From the NCBI GenBank assembly GCA_002730555.1, contig PCAM01000006.1, positions 62,001 to 126,000 of the forward strand: a stretch of 64,000 bases of DNA, given 5' to 3'. This DNA comes from Chloroflexota bacterium (GTDB taxonomy: Bacteria > Chloroflexota > Dehalococcoidia > Lucifugimonadales > Lucifugimonadaceae). The position numbers and the translations under genes were made by a program. The stretch's first letter is position 1, and each line of letters opens with the position of its first letter. Of the stretch, positions 48,403 through 58,496 are shown one piece after another. The notes below the pieces were generated by a model. The model was given only the letters and a program-made list of their open reading frames with translations, had not been told where the DNA came from and ran no database searches.

Positions 48403-49103
48403 TCTGTTTCCTCCGTGTTCTGATCCGATCCCCTGATGACGGCCACAATCTCAGCGGCCACGTCCGGCGGTTCTCGTCCCTCGGTATCTATCGCAACGTC
48501 TGCGGCAGCGGCGTACGCATCCTCCCGCTCCGCCAGTAACTCACGGACACGCTCTATTCCACCCTCTTTACTCTCAGGCCCGGCGAGCATGGGTCGACCC
48601 GTGGTTTGTCGACGGGAACTACGGGAGCCTGTTCGATTGATCCGGGCGTGAATCGTCTCGGGCGATGCCATAAGCCGGATAGTTACCCCTGATCCTGCCA
48701 TTACGTCCCTGTTTCGGGCGTCCACCGGAACGCCGCCTCCGGTGGAGATCACCCGGCGTCCCGCGATTCCGGCCAGCTCCCGAAGCACATCCCGCTCGAT
48801 ACGCCGGAATTCGTTTTCCCCGTCGTTCTCGAAAATCTCAGGAATCTGCTTCCCGGCCCGCCTGACGATGACTCGGTCCATATCTGTGAAGGCCGCGCCA
48901 AGCGCCTCCGCCGCCAGCCGGCCGCTGTGGGACTTGCCGGTGGCCGAGAATCCGATCAGGTAGATCTTGTCCCGTCGGGCCTTTAATTCACGGGATTGTG
49001 AGGGCCGTTCGTCTACTTCGCCCTTTGACGAATCCGGCAATGATTCTGAGCCCGGGGCATCAGGCGACGCCACGTCAGTCAGCCCGTCCAGATACGCCGT
49101 CAT
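48399..49103 (-). CDS. aroK: Shikimate kinase
   Basis: IYLIGFSATGKSHSGRLAAEALGAAFTDMD; VISTGGGVPVDARN; true start may be internal; 4-nt overlap with aroB. Confidence 0.88.
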   Translation of the reverse strand: MTAYLDGLTDVASPDAPGSESLPDSSKGEVDERPSQSRELKARRDKIYLIGFSATGKSHSGRLAAEALGAAFTDMDRVIVRRAGKQIPEIFENDGENEFRRIERDVLRELAGIAGRRVISTGGGVPVDARNRDVMAGSGVTIRLMASPETIHARINRTGSRSSRRQTTGRPMLAGPESKEGGIERVRELLAEREDAYAAAADVAIDTEGREPPDVAAEIVAVIRGSDQNTEETE

Positions 49104-50277
49104 CCGACTGGCCGAACTCCTGGTGGCTCGCCACGTAGCCGTCCAGGTTGCGGCGCGTCTCGCTTATGTGATCGCCGCCGAACTTATCGAGCACCGCGAG
49201 GGCGAGAACCTGCGCCATCATCGCCTCGCCTATTACGCAGGCCGGCGGCACCTGGCAGACGTCGCTGCGGTGGTACGGAGCTTCGATCACTTCTCCTGTG
49301 TTAATGTCCACCGATGGCAACGGTTCGGTCATCGTGGCGATAGGTTTGATGGCGACGTGCACGACGATGGGGTTGCCGTTCGACATGCCGCCTTCGATGC
49401 CGCCCGCCTCGTTGCTGGTCTGCCGGAAACGCCGCGGGTCTTCCGGCGCCGGGACGATCACGTCCTGCACCTCGCGACCCGGTCGTTCCGTGTTGGCGAA
49501 TCCGCGCCCTATCTCCACGCCTTTGACGGCATTGATGCTCATCATCGCCTGCGCCAGCATCCCGTCCAGCTTCCGATCCCACTGGATGTGACTTCCCAGT
49601 CCAACGGGAACGCCTTCCGCCACCACTTGGAATACGCCACCTATCGTGGTCCGATCTGCCTTTGACGCGTCGATGGCGGCCCTGAACGCACCGGCGGTTT
49701 CCGGGTCGTCTATCCGGACGTCACACTCCTCGACGGCGTCCCAATCGATCTCAGATGGCGAAGTGTCCGGAGCGTTGATCGAGCCGACACTTACGGCCCG
49801 ACTGTGGATTTCAATGCCGAGCTCATCTAGAAAAGCCCGTGCCACCGCGCCCGCAGCGACACGCGCTGCGGTCTCACGCGCCGAGGCCCGTTCAAGCACG
49901 TTGCGCATGTCGTGCGCCATGTACTTCAGAGCGCCCGGGAAGTCGGCATGGCCCGGGACAACGCGCGTGTTCTCCTTGTGATCGACCTCCGGCCCTACCG
50001 GTCCGACGTCCATCGCACCCAGCCAGTTGGCGAAGTCTTTGTTCTCCATCGTCATACCGACGGGAGAACCGAGCGTCTGGCCGTGCCGCACGCCGCCGCG
50101 GATGGCGGCGAAGTCGGTTTCGATCTTCATCCGGCCGCCGCGGCCGTAGCCCAGCTGCCGTCGTGCGAGTTGCTCGGCGATGTACTCCTCGGTGAGCGGA
50201 ACGCCCGCCGGAATACCCTCGACGATGATGGTCAATCCGGGGCCGTGAGACTCGCCGGATGTCAGAAATCGGAACAT
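49075..50277 (-). CDS. aroC: Chorismate synthase
   Basis: FRFLTSGESHGPGLTIIVEGIPAGVPL; GRGGRMKIETD; GGIEGGMSNGNPIVVHVAIKPIAT. Confidence 0.96.
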   Translation of the reverse strand: MFRFLTSGESHGPGLTIIVEGIPAGVPLTEEYIAEQLARRQLGYGRGGRMKIETDFAAIRGGVRHGQTLGSPVGMTMENKDFANWLGAMDVGPVGPEVDHKENTRVVPGHADFPGALKYMAHDMRNVLERASARETAARVAAGAVARAFLDELGIEIHSRAVSVGSINAPDTSPSEIDWDAVEECDVRIDDPETAGAFRAAIDASKADRTTIGGVFQVVAEGVPVGLGSHIQWDRKLDGMLAQAMMSINAVKGVEIGRGFANTERPGREVQDVIVPAPEDPRRFRQTSNEAGGIEGGMSNGNPIVVHVAIKPIATMTEPLPSVDINTGEVIEAPYHRSDVCQVPPACVIGEAMMAQVLALAVLDKFGGDHISETRRNLDGYVASHQEFGQSDDGVSGRAD

Positions 50278-51071
50278 TTGTCACCAGATGAAGCCCGGGC
50301 TCAGAAATTTCGGAATTTCCGGGGATGCCGGGGATTGAGGTCTGTTTTCGGGGGGATTGAATACGACCGATCGATATGACGCAACGGGCGGCCGAGACCG
50401 CCGAACCATTCTATTGCAGAGGCATGTTGCGCTACCCCATCCCGGGCAGAACGGGCCAAAAACAGGTTCGACAACATGTATCATCCGCCACATCACGTCC
50501 GAGGCGGCTATTCAGGTACGTGCCTGCTATCACAGGTTCAGAGAGAGGAACGATGTCTGAGCCAATCGATGCAAACGCACTGCTCGATTGACAATTTCTA
50601 CGGGCCGGATGATCTTGACGCCATCAAAGCGGCGCTGGCAGACGTGGCGTCCCGGAACCGTCCATTTGACACGAGCATCGGCCTCAACGACCTGCGCGGC
50701 GGGTGGGTGTTACTGGCCGCACACGATGATGGTGCTGGATATGAAGCCCGAGGAGCGCCCACCGGTCGAGCCGAACCTGGTGCTGCTGAACCTGTCCGGA
50801 GATATGCACTTTGATTCGATTGAACTGATCGGCCGTATTGGCCGTCCAGGGGCGGCGAGTACGAGGTACTTGAATCGTTCCCGCTGGGAGGGTAGCCGGC
50901 GGTCGGGCGGCGAACGGACTCCTCCGATGGGCACGATGGCCCGTTCCGGAATAACATGGCGTGCGGTTTCCATGGATGCCGCCGTTACTCATGAAACCGG
51001 GTCACGGTCCGGTGGCGGCTACGATAGCGATCTGAACACCCGGTACCGGCGACAATCGGCAGGAGAGATAG

Positions 51072-54000
51072 ATGGCCCTGACCAAGCTGCTCGTGGCGAA
51101 TCGCGGCGAGATCGCTATCCGAATCATGCGGGCCGCAGCAGATCTCGGGATATCGACCGTTGCGGTGTACCCGCAAGACGATTCTGAATCGCTGCACGCT
51201 TACAAGGCCGACGAGACCGTGGTCCTGCCGGGCGTCGGCGCACGCGCTTATCTGGATATCGAGAGTGCCGTGGCGGCGGCGAAACAAACCGGCTGCGATG
51301 CGGTGCACCCCGGTTACGGCTTCCTGGCGGAAAACTCGGAGTTCGCCCGGGCGCTTGATCAAGCCGGGATCGCGTTTGTGGGACCGACCGCAGACACGTT
51401 GAGCCTTTTCGGGGATAAGGTGAGGGCGCGCGATCTGGCCGCCGAGAACGATATCCCGGTGCTGCCGGGTTCGAAAAACGCCGTAAATGTAGATGGCGCT
51501 CGGGCGTTCTTTGAGGCGCTCCCGCCCGGCGACGCCATGATCCTTAAAGCCGTTGGCGGCGGAGGCGGCCGGGGCACGCGAGCGGCCTGGACGCTTGATG
51601 GCTTTGACGAGATTTTTGAGCAGTGTGGCGGTGAGGCGCTGGCCTCGTTTGGCAACGGCGATCTCTACGTAGAGCAGTTCATCCCCCGGGCGCGGCACAT
51701 CGAGGTGCAGGTGCTTGGAGACGGGAACGGCCAGGTCGTCCACTTCTGGGAGCGCGAGTGCAGCATCCAGCGCCGCTTCCAGAAGATCGTGGAGATAGCG
51801 CCGGCTCCCCGATTGCCTGCAGGGTTGAGGGGCCGGATGATCGAAGCCGCTACCCGTCTGGCCGCCGCGGCGAGCTACCGCAGCCTGGGCACGTTTGAGT
51901 TCCTGGTCGATGCGAACCAGTGGAGCAATGATGCGCCCTTCTACTTCATGGAGGCCAACGCACGCTTGCAGGTTGAACACACAGTCACAGAGGCCGTGAC
52001 CGGGATCGACCTCGTGGAGTCGCAATTGAGAGTCGCAGATGGCCGGTCCATCGCCGACCTCGGACTGGAGCAGGCGTCCATCCCAGTTCCACGCGGCTTC
52101 GCCATCCAGGCGCGCGTCAATATGGAGACGATCACTCCTGATGGCACGATCCTGCCATCGGGTGGCACGCTCACATCGTTCGACCCTCCGTCCGGTCCTG
52201 GAATCCGCGTCGACACCTACGGTTACACCGGCTACACGACCAACCCGTCGTACGACTCTCTGATAGCCAAGCTGATCGCCCATTCCCGTTCCTCTGATTT
52301 TGGCGACGCGGTTCGGCGCACCTATCGGGCGTTATCCGAGTTCCGTATAGACGGCGTTCCGACTAACCTTTCTTTCCTCCAGACCCTGCTAAAACACCCC
52401 GATTTCACTGGCCTGAACTTCCACACCCGCTATATCGAAGAGAAGGCCGAGGAACTTGCAGCGCCGGAGGGAGAGGCGCACCGACGGTTGTACGCCGAGC
52501 CTGCAACGGTTGTGGCGGCGGCGGGGAACCCCGGCGGTTACGCCGGCGCGCAGATCGATACGTCTGACCCGCTCGCCCTGTTCAACCACGACCGCGATAT
52601 CAAGTCCGCTCACGCTCCGGCCGTCCAGGCTGAAGACGCCGGCCCGGATCTGGTCGGGCCGGACGGATCCGTAGGGTTCCCGGCACCTATCCAGGGAACC
52701 ATCGTGAGCGTACACGTCAGCGAGGGCGACACCGTGAGTCGCGGCGATCAACTCGTGGTTATCGAGTCGATGAAACTGTTCCACATCATCAAGGCGGAGC
52801 AGAGCGGCGTGATCAAGCGCGTCACGATGGCCGAAGGTGACACGGTCCGCCAGGGCTATCCTCTGGTGTTCGTTGAGTTATTGGGTGACGCGGGCGACGA
52901 AGGGGAGATCCAGGACGCGATCGACCCCGATTACATCCGGCCGGACCTGGAACTGCTGTACCAGCGCCGGGCCTTCACGCTGGATCAGAACCGTCCGGAC
53001 GCGGTCGAACGAAGACGCCGGTTTGGATATCGGACCGCCCGGGAGAATATCGAAGACCTGGTGGACGATGGCTCGTTTGTTGAGTTCGGCCCGATCGTCG
53101 TCGCGGCCCAGCGGGCCCGGCGATCTGAGGAGTGGCTGCGGGAGAAAACGCCCGCAGACGGCATGGTGCTGGGACTGGCGCACGTCAACGGGCACCTGTT
53201 CCCGGAGACCAAGTCGCGGGTGATCGCGATGTCGTACGACTACACCGTGTTCGCCGGCACGCAGGGCACCCGAAACCACTACAAACAGGATCGGATGTTT
53301 GACCTGGCGCAGCGCCACCAGATTCCGGTCATTGCGTTCATGGAAGGCGGAGGCGGCCGGCCGGGCGATACCGACGGCAAGGGCGGTGTCGCCATGGACA
53401 CCAAGACCTTCACCGACTGGGCCAAGCTCAGCGGGTTGGTGCCGCTCGTTGGCATTACCAACGGGCGCTGTTTCGCCGGCAACACCGTTTTGCTGGCCTG
53501 CTGCGACGTGATCATTGCCACAGAGGGGTCGACGGTCGGCATGGGCGGTCCGGCCATGATCGAGGGCGGCGGCGTCGGCATTTACACGCCCGAAGAGGTC
53601 GGGCCGATGTCGTTCCAAGTTCCGAACGGCGTCATCGACATTCTGGTCAAAGACGAGGCGGCAGCGGTCGCCACCGCCAAGAAGTACGTGTCCTATTTCC
53701 AGGGAGCGATCGACGATTGGGAAGTCAACGATCAGCGCCGTCTGCGGCACATCGTTCCAGAAGACCGGGTGATCTCATACGACATGCGCGAGGCCATCGA
53801 GATCATCGCCGACAAGGACTCCGTGCTCGAGATCCGGAAGGCGTTCGGCATCGGTATCATCACGGCCTTCATACGGGTCGAGGGCAAACCGATGGGTCTG
53901 ATCGCCAACAACCCGCACCACTTGGGCGGCGCGGTCGATAGCGACGCTGCCGATAAAGGGGCGCGGTTCCTTCAGCTCTGTGATGCCTTCGACCTGCCGG

Positions 54001-54491
54001 TCGTCAGCCTCATGGACTGCCCCGGAATCATGGTCGGGCCGGAGGTCGAACGCACGGCGTTGGTTCGCCACGCAGCCCGCCTCTTCAACACCGGCGCCAA
54101 CATGTCCGTCCCGATGTTCGGGCTCATCCTCCGAAAGGCATACGGGCTCGGCGTGCAGGCGATGTGCGGCGGCAGTTCGATGTTCCCGACCTTCATGGCG
54201 GCATGGCCCACGGCGGAGTTCGCCGGGATGAACATCGAGGGCATGGTCAAGCTCGGGTACCGGCAAGAGTTGATCGATATCGAGAACCCGGACGAACGCA
54301 AAAAGTTCTACGACGACATGGTCGCAGAGCGCTACGAAAAGGCCAAAGCGATCTACGCCGGGACCTTCTTTGGAATAGACGACGTTATCGATCCAGCGGA
54401 GTCACGCCGCTGGATCGTCGCCGGCATGGCGGCCCAGCCGCCGGTGGAACCACGCATAGGCAAAAAGAAGGCGTACATCGACACCTGGTGA
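51072..54491 (+). CDS. Single-chain acyl-CoA carboxylase (biotin carboxylase - BCCP - carboxyltransferase fusion)
   Basis: 1139 aa; BC: LLVANRGEIAIRIMRAA, AVGGGGGRGTR, MEANARLQVEHTVTE; biotin site VIESMKLFH (Lys codon 52773-52775); CT: YDYTVFAGTQGTRNH, GNTVLLACCDVIIATEGSTVGMGGPAMIEGGG. Confidence 0.94.
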   Translation: MALTKLLVANRGEIAIRIMRAAADLGISTVAVYPQDDSESLHAYKADETVVLPGVGARAYLDIESAVAAAKQTGCDAVHPGYGFLAENSEFARALDQAGIAFVGPTADTLSLFGDKVRARDLAAENDIPVLPGSKNAVNVDGARAFFEALPPGDAMILKAVGGGGGRGTRAAWTLDGFDEIFEQCGGEALASFGNGDLYVEQFIPRARHIEVQVLGDGNGQVVHFWERECSIQRRFQKIVEIAPAPRLPAGLRGRMIEAATRLAAAASYRSLGTFEFLVDANQWSNDAPFYFMEANARLQVEHTVTEAVTGIDLVESQLRVADGRSIADLGLEQASIPVPRGFAIQARVNMETITPDGTILPSGGTLTSFDPPSGPGIRVDTYGYTGYTTNPSYDSLIAKLIAHSRSSDFGDAVRRTYRALSEFRIDGVPTNLSFLQTLLKHPDFTGLNFHTRYIEEKAEELAAPEGEAHRRLYAEPATVVAAAGNPGGYAGAQIDTSDPLALFNHDRDIKSAHAPAVQAEDAGPDLVGPDGSVGFPAPIQGTIVSVHVSEGDTVSRGDQLVVIESMKLFHIIKAEQSGVIKRVTMAEGDTVRQGYPLVFVELLGDAGDEGEIQDAIDPDYIRPDLELLYQRRAFTLDQNRPDAVERRRRFGYRTARENIEDLVDDGSFVEFGPIVVAAQRARRSEEWLREKTPADGMVLGLAHVNGHLFPETKSRVIAMSYDYTVFAGTQGTRNHYKQDRMFDLAQRHQIPVIAFMEGGGGRPGDTDGKGGVAMDTKTFTDWAKLSGLVPLVGITNGRCFAGNTVLLACCDVIIATEGSTVGMGGPAMIEGGGVGIYTPEEVGPMSFQVPNGVIDILVKDEAAAVATAKKYVSYFQGAIDDWEVNDQRRLRHIVPEDRVISYDMREAIEIIADKDSVLEIRKAFGIGIITAFIRVEGKPMGLIANNPHHLGGAVDSDAADKGARFLQLCDAFDLPVVSLMDCPGIMVGPEVERTALVRHAARLFNTGANMSVPMFGLILRKAYGLGVQAMCGGSSMFPTFMAAWPTAEFAGMNIEGMVKLGYRQELIDIENPDERKKFYDDMVAERYEKAKAIYAGTFFGIDDVIDPAESRRWIVAGMAAQPPVEPRIGKKKAYIDTW

Positions 54492-54651
54492 TGGCCCAAT
54501 GGGGCGGTTATTTTGGGCAGATGAGCCCGGAACGCCGTAGGGGAGGGCTTGCTCCGCCCTTGCCACTACAAGTCATCCCGAGCGTAGCTGAGGGACCTTC
54601 ACCGGGGCGCCGGCTGACGGGAGGGGATACCGTATCAGCGAAGACCTTTGT

Positions 54652-54690
54652 CCTCCCTCACCCCAGCCCTCTCCCACCGGGAGAGAGGGC
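54652..54690. repeat. Dispersed intergenic palindrome, copy C (inverted orientation)
   Basis: TCCCTCACCCCAGCCCTCTCCCACCGGGAGAGAGGG. Confidence 0.65.
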
Positions 54691-54835
54691 AACTCGGAGC
54701 AACGCGTTTTTTACCGCATCGTGACCCACCTCCAACCTCCTCCATGGGAGGAGGTTACAAATACTCCCTCCTAATGTAGGAGGGGTCAGAGGGTGGTTAA
54801 TTCCGGGCCAACGAGAGTCCGTGCGGCGAACGAGC

Positions 54836-57313
54836 CTAGAACGTCCGATCCGGCTCCTCGCCGATGATGCGCTCCGCCTCAAGGTGATCCAGCTGCTCGT
54901 CGCTCATGTCCAACAGTCCGGCAAGGATCTCCCGTGAGTGCTCTCCCAGCGTCGGGGCCGGGGTGTCGATCTTGAACGGCTCGCCCCCGGTCCGGTAAGG
55001 CGTAATCGGGTGCGGCAGCAGACCTGCGTACTCCCGCTCCAGCCACTCCCAGTAACCTCGGTCCTCGAACACGGGATGGGTCAGGAGGTCCGCGGAACCC
55101 AGGACCGGTGCAGCCGGGATGCCAAGTCCCATCAGCCGCTCAGACAACTCGTCCCGGTCACGTGATTGAGTCCAGGTGGTGATCTTCTCGTCGATCAAGT
55201 CGTGCTCGGCCCAGCGGGCATCCAACGTGGCGAATCTGGCGCTCCGGAGATCCTCGTCGCCGGTTAGCTCCGCAAAGCGTGACCACGCCTCGTCGGCATC
55301 GATAGTCAGGGTCAGCCACATCTCTTCGCCTTTGCAGGGGTAGACGCCCCGGGGAGCAACCTGGGGATCACGGCTGCCGTAACGGGCCGGCGGCTCGCCG
55401 AGGAGCACCTGTGAGGCGACTCCGTGCAGCCCCAGCGATGTGCTTGCCTCTACGTGTGAAATGTCCAGATGCTGCCCCTCACCCGTGCGTTGAGCGTGCA
55501 GGATTGCGGTCAACACGCCAGCCAGGCCGTGGAGCCCTGCCACTGGGTCCCCGAAGGCAACGTGTGTCATAGAGGGCGGGTCGTCCGGGCGTCCCTGGAG
55601 GTGCGGTAACCCGGATGCCTGCTCAACGGTCGAGCCGTACGCACGGTAGAAGTGCCAGGGGCCGCCGGCGCCGAAGGGCGGCATCGACAGCATCACCAGC
55701 TGCGGGTTTGCTTTGCGCAACACCGGCTCGTCCAGTTCCAGCTTGGGCAACACTCCGGCGGAGTAGTTCTGGATAACGACATCGGAGACCGCAACGAGGT
55801 CCTTCAGGAGTTGCTTACCGCGCGGATCGACGAGGTTCAGCGTCACGCCCCGCTTGTTGCGGTTCATAATGTTGAAGTTCGGAGCCTTCTCGTACAGGCG
55901 TTGGGCGACGCGCTCGGGAGACACGTCCCAGTCACGCCACCAGTCGAAATACTGCCGTGACTCGACCTTGATGACCTCGGCCCCCGCATCGCCCAAGTTG
56001 CGCGCGCAAAGCGGGCCCGCCCATCCCATGGAAAGGTCGATCACCCTCAGGCCTCGCAGCAGGTCTGGACGGAGGGTGGGTTCCCGCACCGGGTTCGGTT
56101 TGGCGGACCTTACGGACACGCCTTTGCTCTTTGTCGGCTGGGCACCCGCGGTTTTGATCGGCCCATGCTTTCCGAGCTTCGAGACCTGTCCGTCCTTACG
56201 AGCGGGCGTGTTGTGCAACCTGAACGGTTGTCCCGGCACCTCCAGCTTCCGTCCGCCGGGAAGAGTGATTTCACGGAAGGCTTCAACAGCGCGCAGTTGG
56301 GCGCTGTTGAACAGATCGGCCATCGTGGGGACCAGGGCCAGCGGAACGCGCAACCTCTGGCCCTCAGAAAACCAGTACTGGGCCGATTTCTTTTTCAGCG
56401 CGGGAACAAGGGCGTCGTCGATCTGCTGTGCGCCCATGATTCGGTTGGCAGCGACATCGAATTCCGGGATGGCCGAGAGTTCCTCCGTGCCAATGAGTGT
56501 GCAAAAGGTGTGCCATTGCGCTGGCGTCAGCGCCGTCACGCCGAGCCAGCCTTCGCTGGTCTCGTAAATAGACGCCGGGTATGTCGGGTAAAAACGGTTT
56601 ATCCCGAGGCGGTTGGGTCGGTCCGGGAGCGTGCCGGGCGGGTTCGCCGCAATGCCGGCACCGGTCGACTCTTTGAGCGCCATGGCCGTTTCGAAAATCG
56701 ACAGGTCGATGTGAGCAGCCTCGGTTCGCTGGCCGAGCACGCTGGAGATAAGATGAACCAGCGTGGCGGAAAAACCGTTCACCCCGCCAAGGATCTGCAT
56801 CGGGTAGCCACTCATGAGCAGCGGCGGTCCTTCCGGCGAACCGAAATTGATGACCTGGCTGATCATCGAGAGCACGCTCTGATCGTTCCCAGGCTTCCCC
56901 GCCATCGGTCCGGTCTGGCCCCACCACGTGAGCGAGGTCAGGATCACGTTCGGTGCGACAGCTTTGAGCGCCTCGAACCCGAGCCCTAGACCGTCCAGTG
57001 TTCCCGGCTTCTCCGACTCAAGTACCACATCTGCCGTCTTCACCCACTCAAGAAGTGCGGCGTGCTGAGCCGGGTCGCTGATGTCGAGGGCCAACGACTC
57101 TTTGTTTGGGCTGAGCAGCGCATGGATGCCGCTGTTATCAGGGGATTCTTGCTCCGGATCGAACGGAGCAAAGGCCCTTGTCGGGTGGCCTCCCGCCGGG
57201 TTTTCCACGTTTATAACGCGGGCACCAAAGTCGGCGAAGACCCTCGCGCAGGACGCGGTTGCTATCGATCCCGAGATGTCCAAAACGGTGTAAGTGGAAA
57301 GGGGGAGAGTCAT
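54836..57313 (-). CDS. Fused tandem CaiB/BaiF family CoA-transferase (two domains in one 825-aa chain)
   Basis: Domain 1 YTVLDISGSIATASCARVFADFGARVINVENPAG; domain 2 LRGLRVIDLSMGWAGPLCARNLGDAGAEVIKVES...GEGQHLDISHVEAS; linker rich in K/P/T. Confidence 0.92.
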   Translation of the reverse strand: MTLPLSTYTVLDISGSIATASCARVFADFGARVINVENPAGGHPTRAFAPFDPEQESPDNSGIHALLSPNKESLALDISDPAQHAALLEWVKTADVVLESEKPGTLDGLGLGFEALKAVAPNVILTSLTWWGQTGPMAGKPGNDQSVLSMISQVINFGSPEGPPLLMSGYPMQILGGVNGFSATLVHLISSVLGQRTEAAHIDLSIFETAMALKESTGAGIAANPPGTLPDRPNRLGINRFYPTYPASIYETSEGWLGVTALTPAQWHTFCTLIGTEELSAIPEFDVAANRIMGAQQIDDALVPALKKKSAQYWFSEGQRLRVPLALVPTMADLFNSAQLRAVEAFREITLPGGRKLEVPGQPFRLHNTPARKDGQVSKLGKHGPIKTAGAQPTKSKGVSVRSAKPNPVREPTLRPDLLRGLRVIDLSMGWAGPLCARNLGDAGAEVIKVESRQYFDWWRDWDVSPERVAQRLYEKAPNFNIMNRNKRGVTLNLVDPRGKQLLKDLVAVSDVVIQNYSAGVLPKLELDEPVLRKANPQLVMLSMPPFGAGGPWHFYRAYGSTVEQASGLPHLQGRPDDPPSMTHVAFGDPVAGLHGLAGVLTAILHAQRTGEGQHLDISHVEASTSLGLHGVASQVLLGEPPARYGSRDPQVAPRGVYPCKGEEMWLTLTIDADEAWSRFAELTGDEDLRSARFATLDARWAEHDLIDEKITTWTQSRDRDELSERLMGLGIPAAPVLGSADLLTHPVFEDRGYWEWLEREYAGLLPHPITPYRTGGEPFKIDTPAPTLGEHSREILAGLLDMSDEQLDHLEAERIIGEEPDRTF

Positions 57314-57432
57314 GCGTGTTTCGTAGTAAAGAGTTGCCGTTCAGATGTAAATCAGCGAACCGACCGCAGCCTATACGAACTGAGCCAAGTTCAGGCAAGC
57401 AATTTGGCGAATGGAAACGTGGGATTCTCAAG

Positions 57433-57470
57433 TTCCCCCCTCCCAGCGGGAGAGAGTTCAGAGTAAGGGG
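57433..57470. repeat. Dispersed intergenic palindrome, copy D
   Basis: TTCCCCCCTCCCAGCGGGAGAGAGTTCAGAGTAAGGGG. Confidence 0.55.
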
Positions 57471-57644
57471 ACCGGTGGTGGGGTCGCAATCCAATCCCGA
57501 GGCCAAGCACGTAGCCCGGTCCTTCCGGAGCCTCAGGACACGGTCTGGGTCGCCCCTGGGACACGGCTCAGAGTTCGTAGGGGCGAACGGTAATACGCCC
57601 ACGGGGCGGGCAAACGCCGCCGCTACGGCGTGAATCCGGGACCG

Positions 57645-58496
57645 CTAATCGCCCCGCATCGTGGGCGGTATGGCGTCGAACATCACGGCCACTGGCGCGT
57701 CCTGTCCGGTCCACAGCTTGAACCCTTCGGCGCCCTGGTATATCAGCATCGACAGGCCACCGGCCACACGCGCCCCGGCCTCTTCTGCGACCTCAAGGAA
57801 TGGCGTCACCGGCGGGACGTATACGGCGTCGTAGCAGACGGCGTTGCCCGATATCAACTCCGGCTGAATGGGCGATTCCTCGTCCGCCTCGCCGCCACGC
57901 ATGCCCATGGACGTGGCGTTGACGATCAGGTCGGCGTAAGGGGCGAAGTTCGCCAGCTGATCGATGTGCAACGACATCGCGTCCGGCCGGAACCTGGTGC
58001 GCGACATGTCACGCGCCAGAGCCTGCGCCCTCTCCTCCGTCCGGTTGGCGATCGCCATGCGGGACACACCGGCTTCCCGGAGCGCGTACACGATGCCACG
58101 CGCCGCGCCGCCTGCGCCGAGCACAAGCGCCGACTTGCCGTCCGGGTCGAACCCGACGGATTCACGCAGGCCGCGGATGAATCCCGGGGCGTCCGTGTTG
58201 TAGCCCTTCAATCGCCCAGTGGTACTGACGATCGTGTTGATCGCCCCGATCGCTTCCGCCGCCGGGTCCAGCTCATCGACCAGTTCAAGCGCCGCCTCTT
58301 TGTGCGGTTGGGTGATGCAGCAGCCGAGACAGTCGTCAGAACGGAGTCCCTCTACCGCCGCGGCAAAATCCTCCGGCTTCGTCGGCCAGCCTTCAAATTT
58401 TGCGTCGATGCCAAGAGCGTCCAGCGCCGCCTGCTGGAACAGCGGGGACATGGAGTGATGGAGCGGGTATCCGAATATCCCGAGGCGTTTCGTCAT
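57645..58496 (-). CDS. aroE: Shikimate dehydrogenase
   Basis: LGIFGYPLHHSMSPLFQQAAL; VLGAGGAARGIVYALREAGV; NATSMGMRGG; YDAVYVPPVTPFL. Confidence 0.95.
   Translation of the reverse strand: MTKRLGIFGYPLHHSMSPLFQQAALDALGIDAKFEGWPTKPEDFAAAVEGLRSDDCLGCCITQPHKEAALELVDELDPAAEAIGAINTIVSTTGRLKGYNTDAPGFIRGLRESVGFDPDGKSALVLGAGGAARGIVYALREAGVSRMAIANRTEERAQALARDMSRTRFRPDAMSLHIDQLANFAPYADLIVNATSMGMRGGEADEESPIQPELISGNAVCYDAVYVPPVTPFLEVAEEAGARVAGGLSMLIYQGAEGFKLWTGQDAPVAVMFDAIPPTMRGD

Noticed and set aside
50985-52283. 432-aa minus-strand ORF over the carboxylase
   Set aside because: Antisense to a clear biotin-carboxylase domain; its composition fits a shadow ORF in GC-rich DNA.
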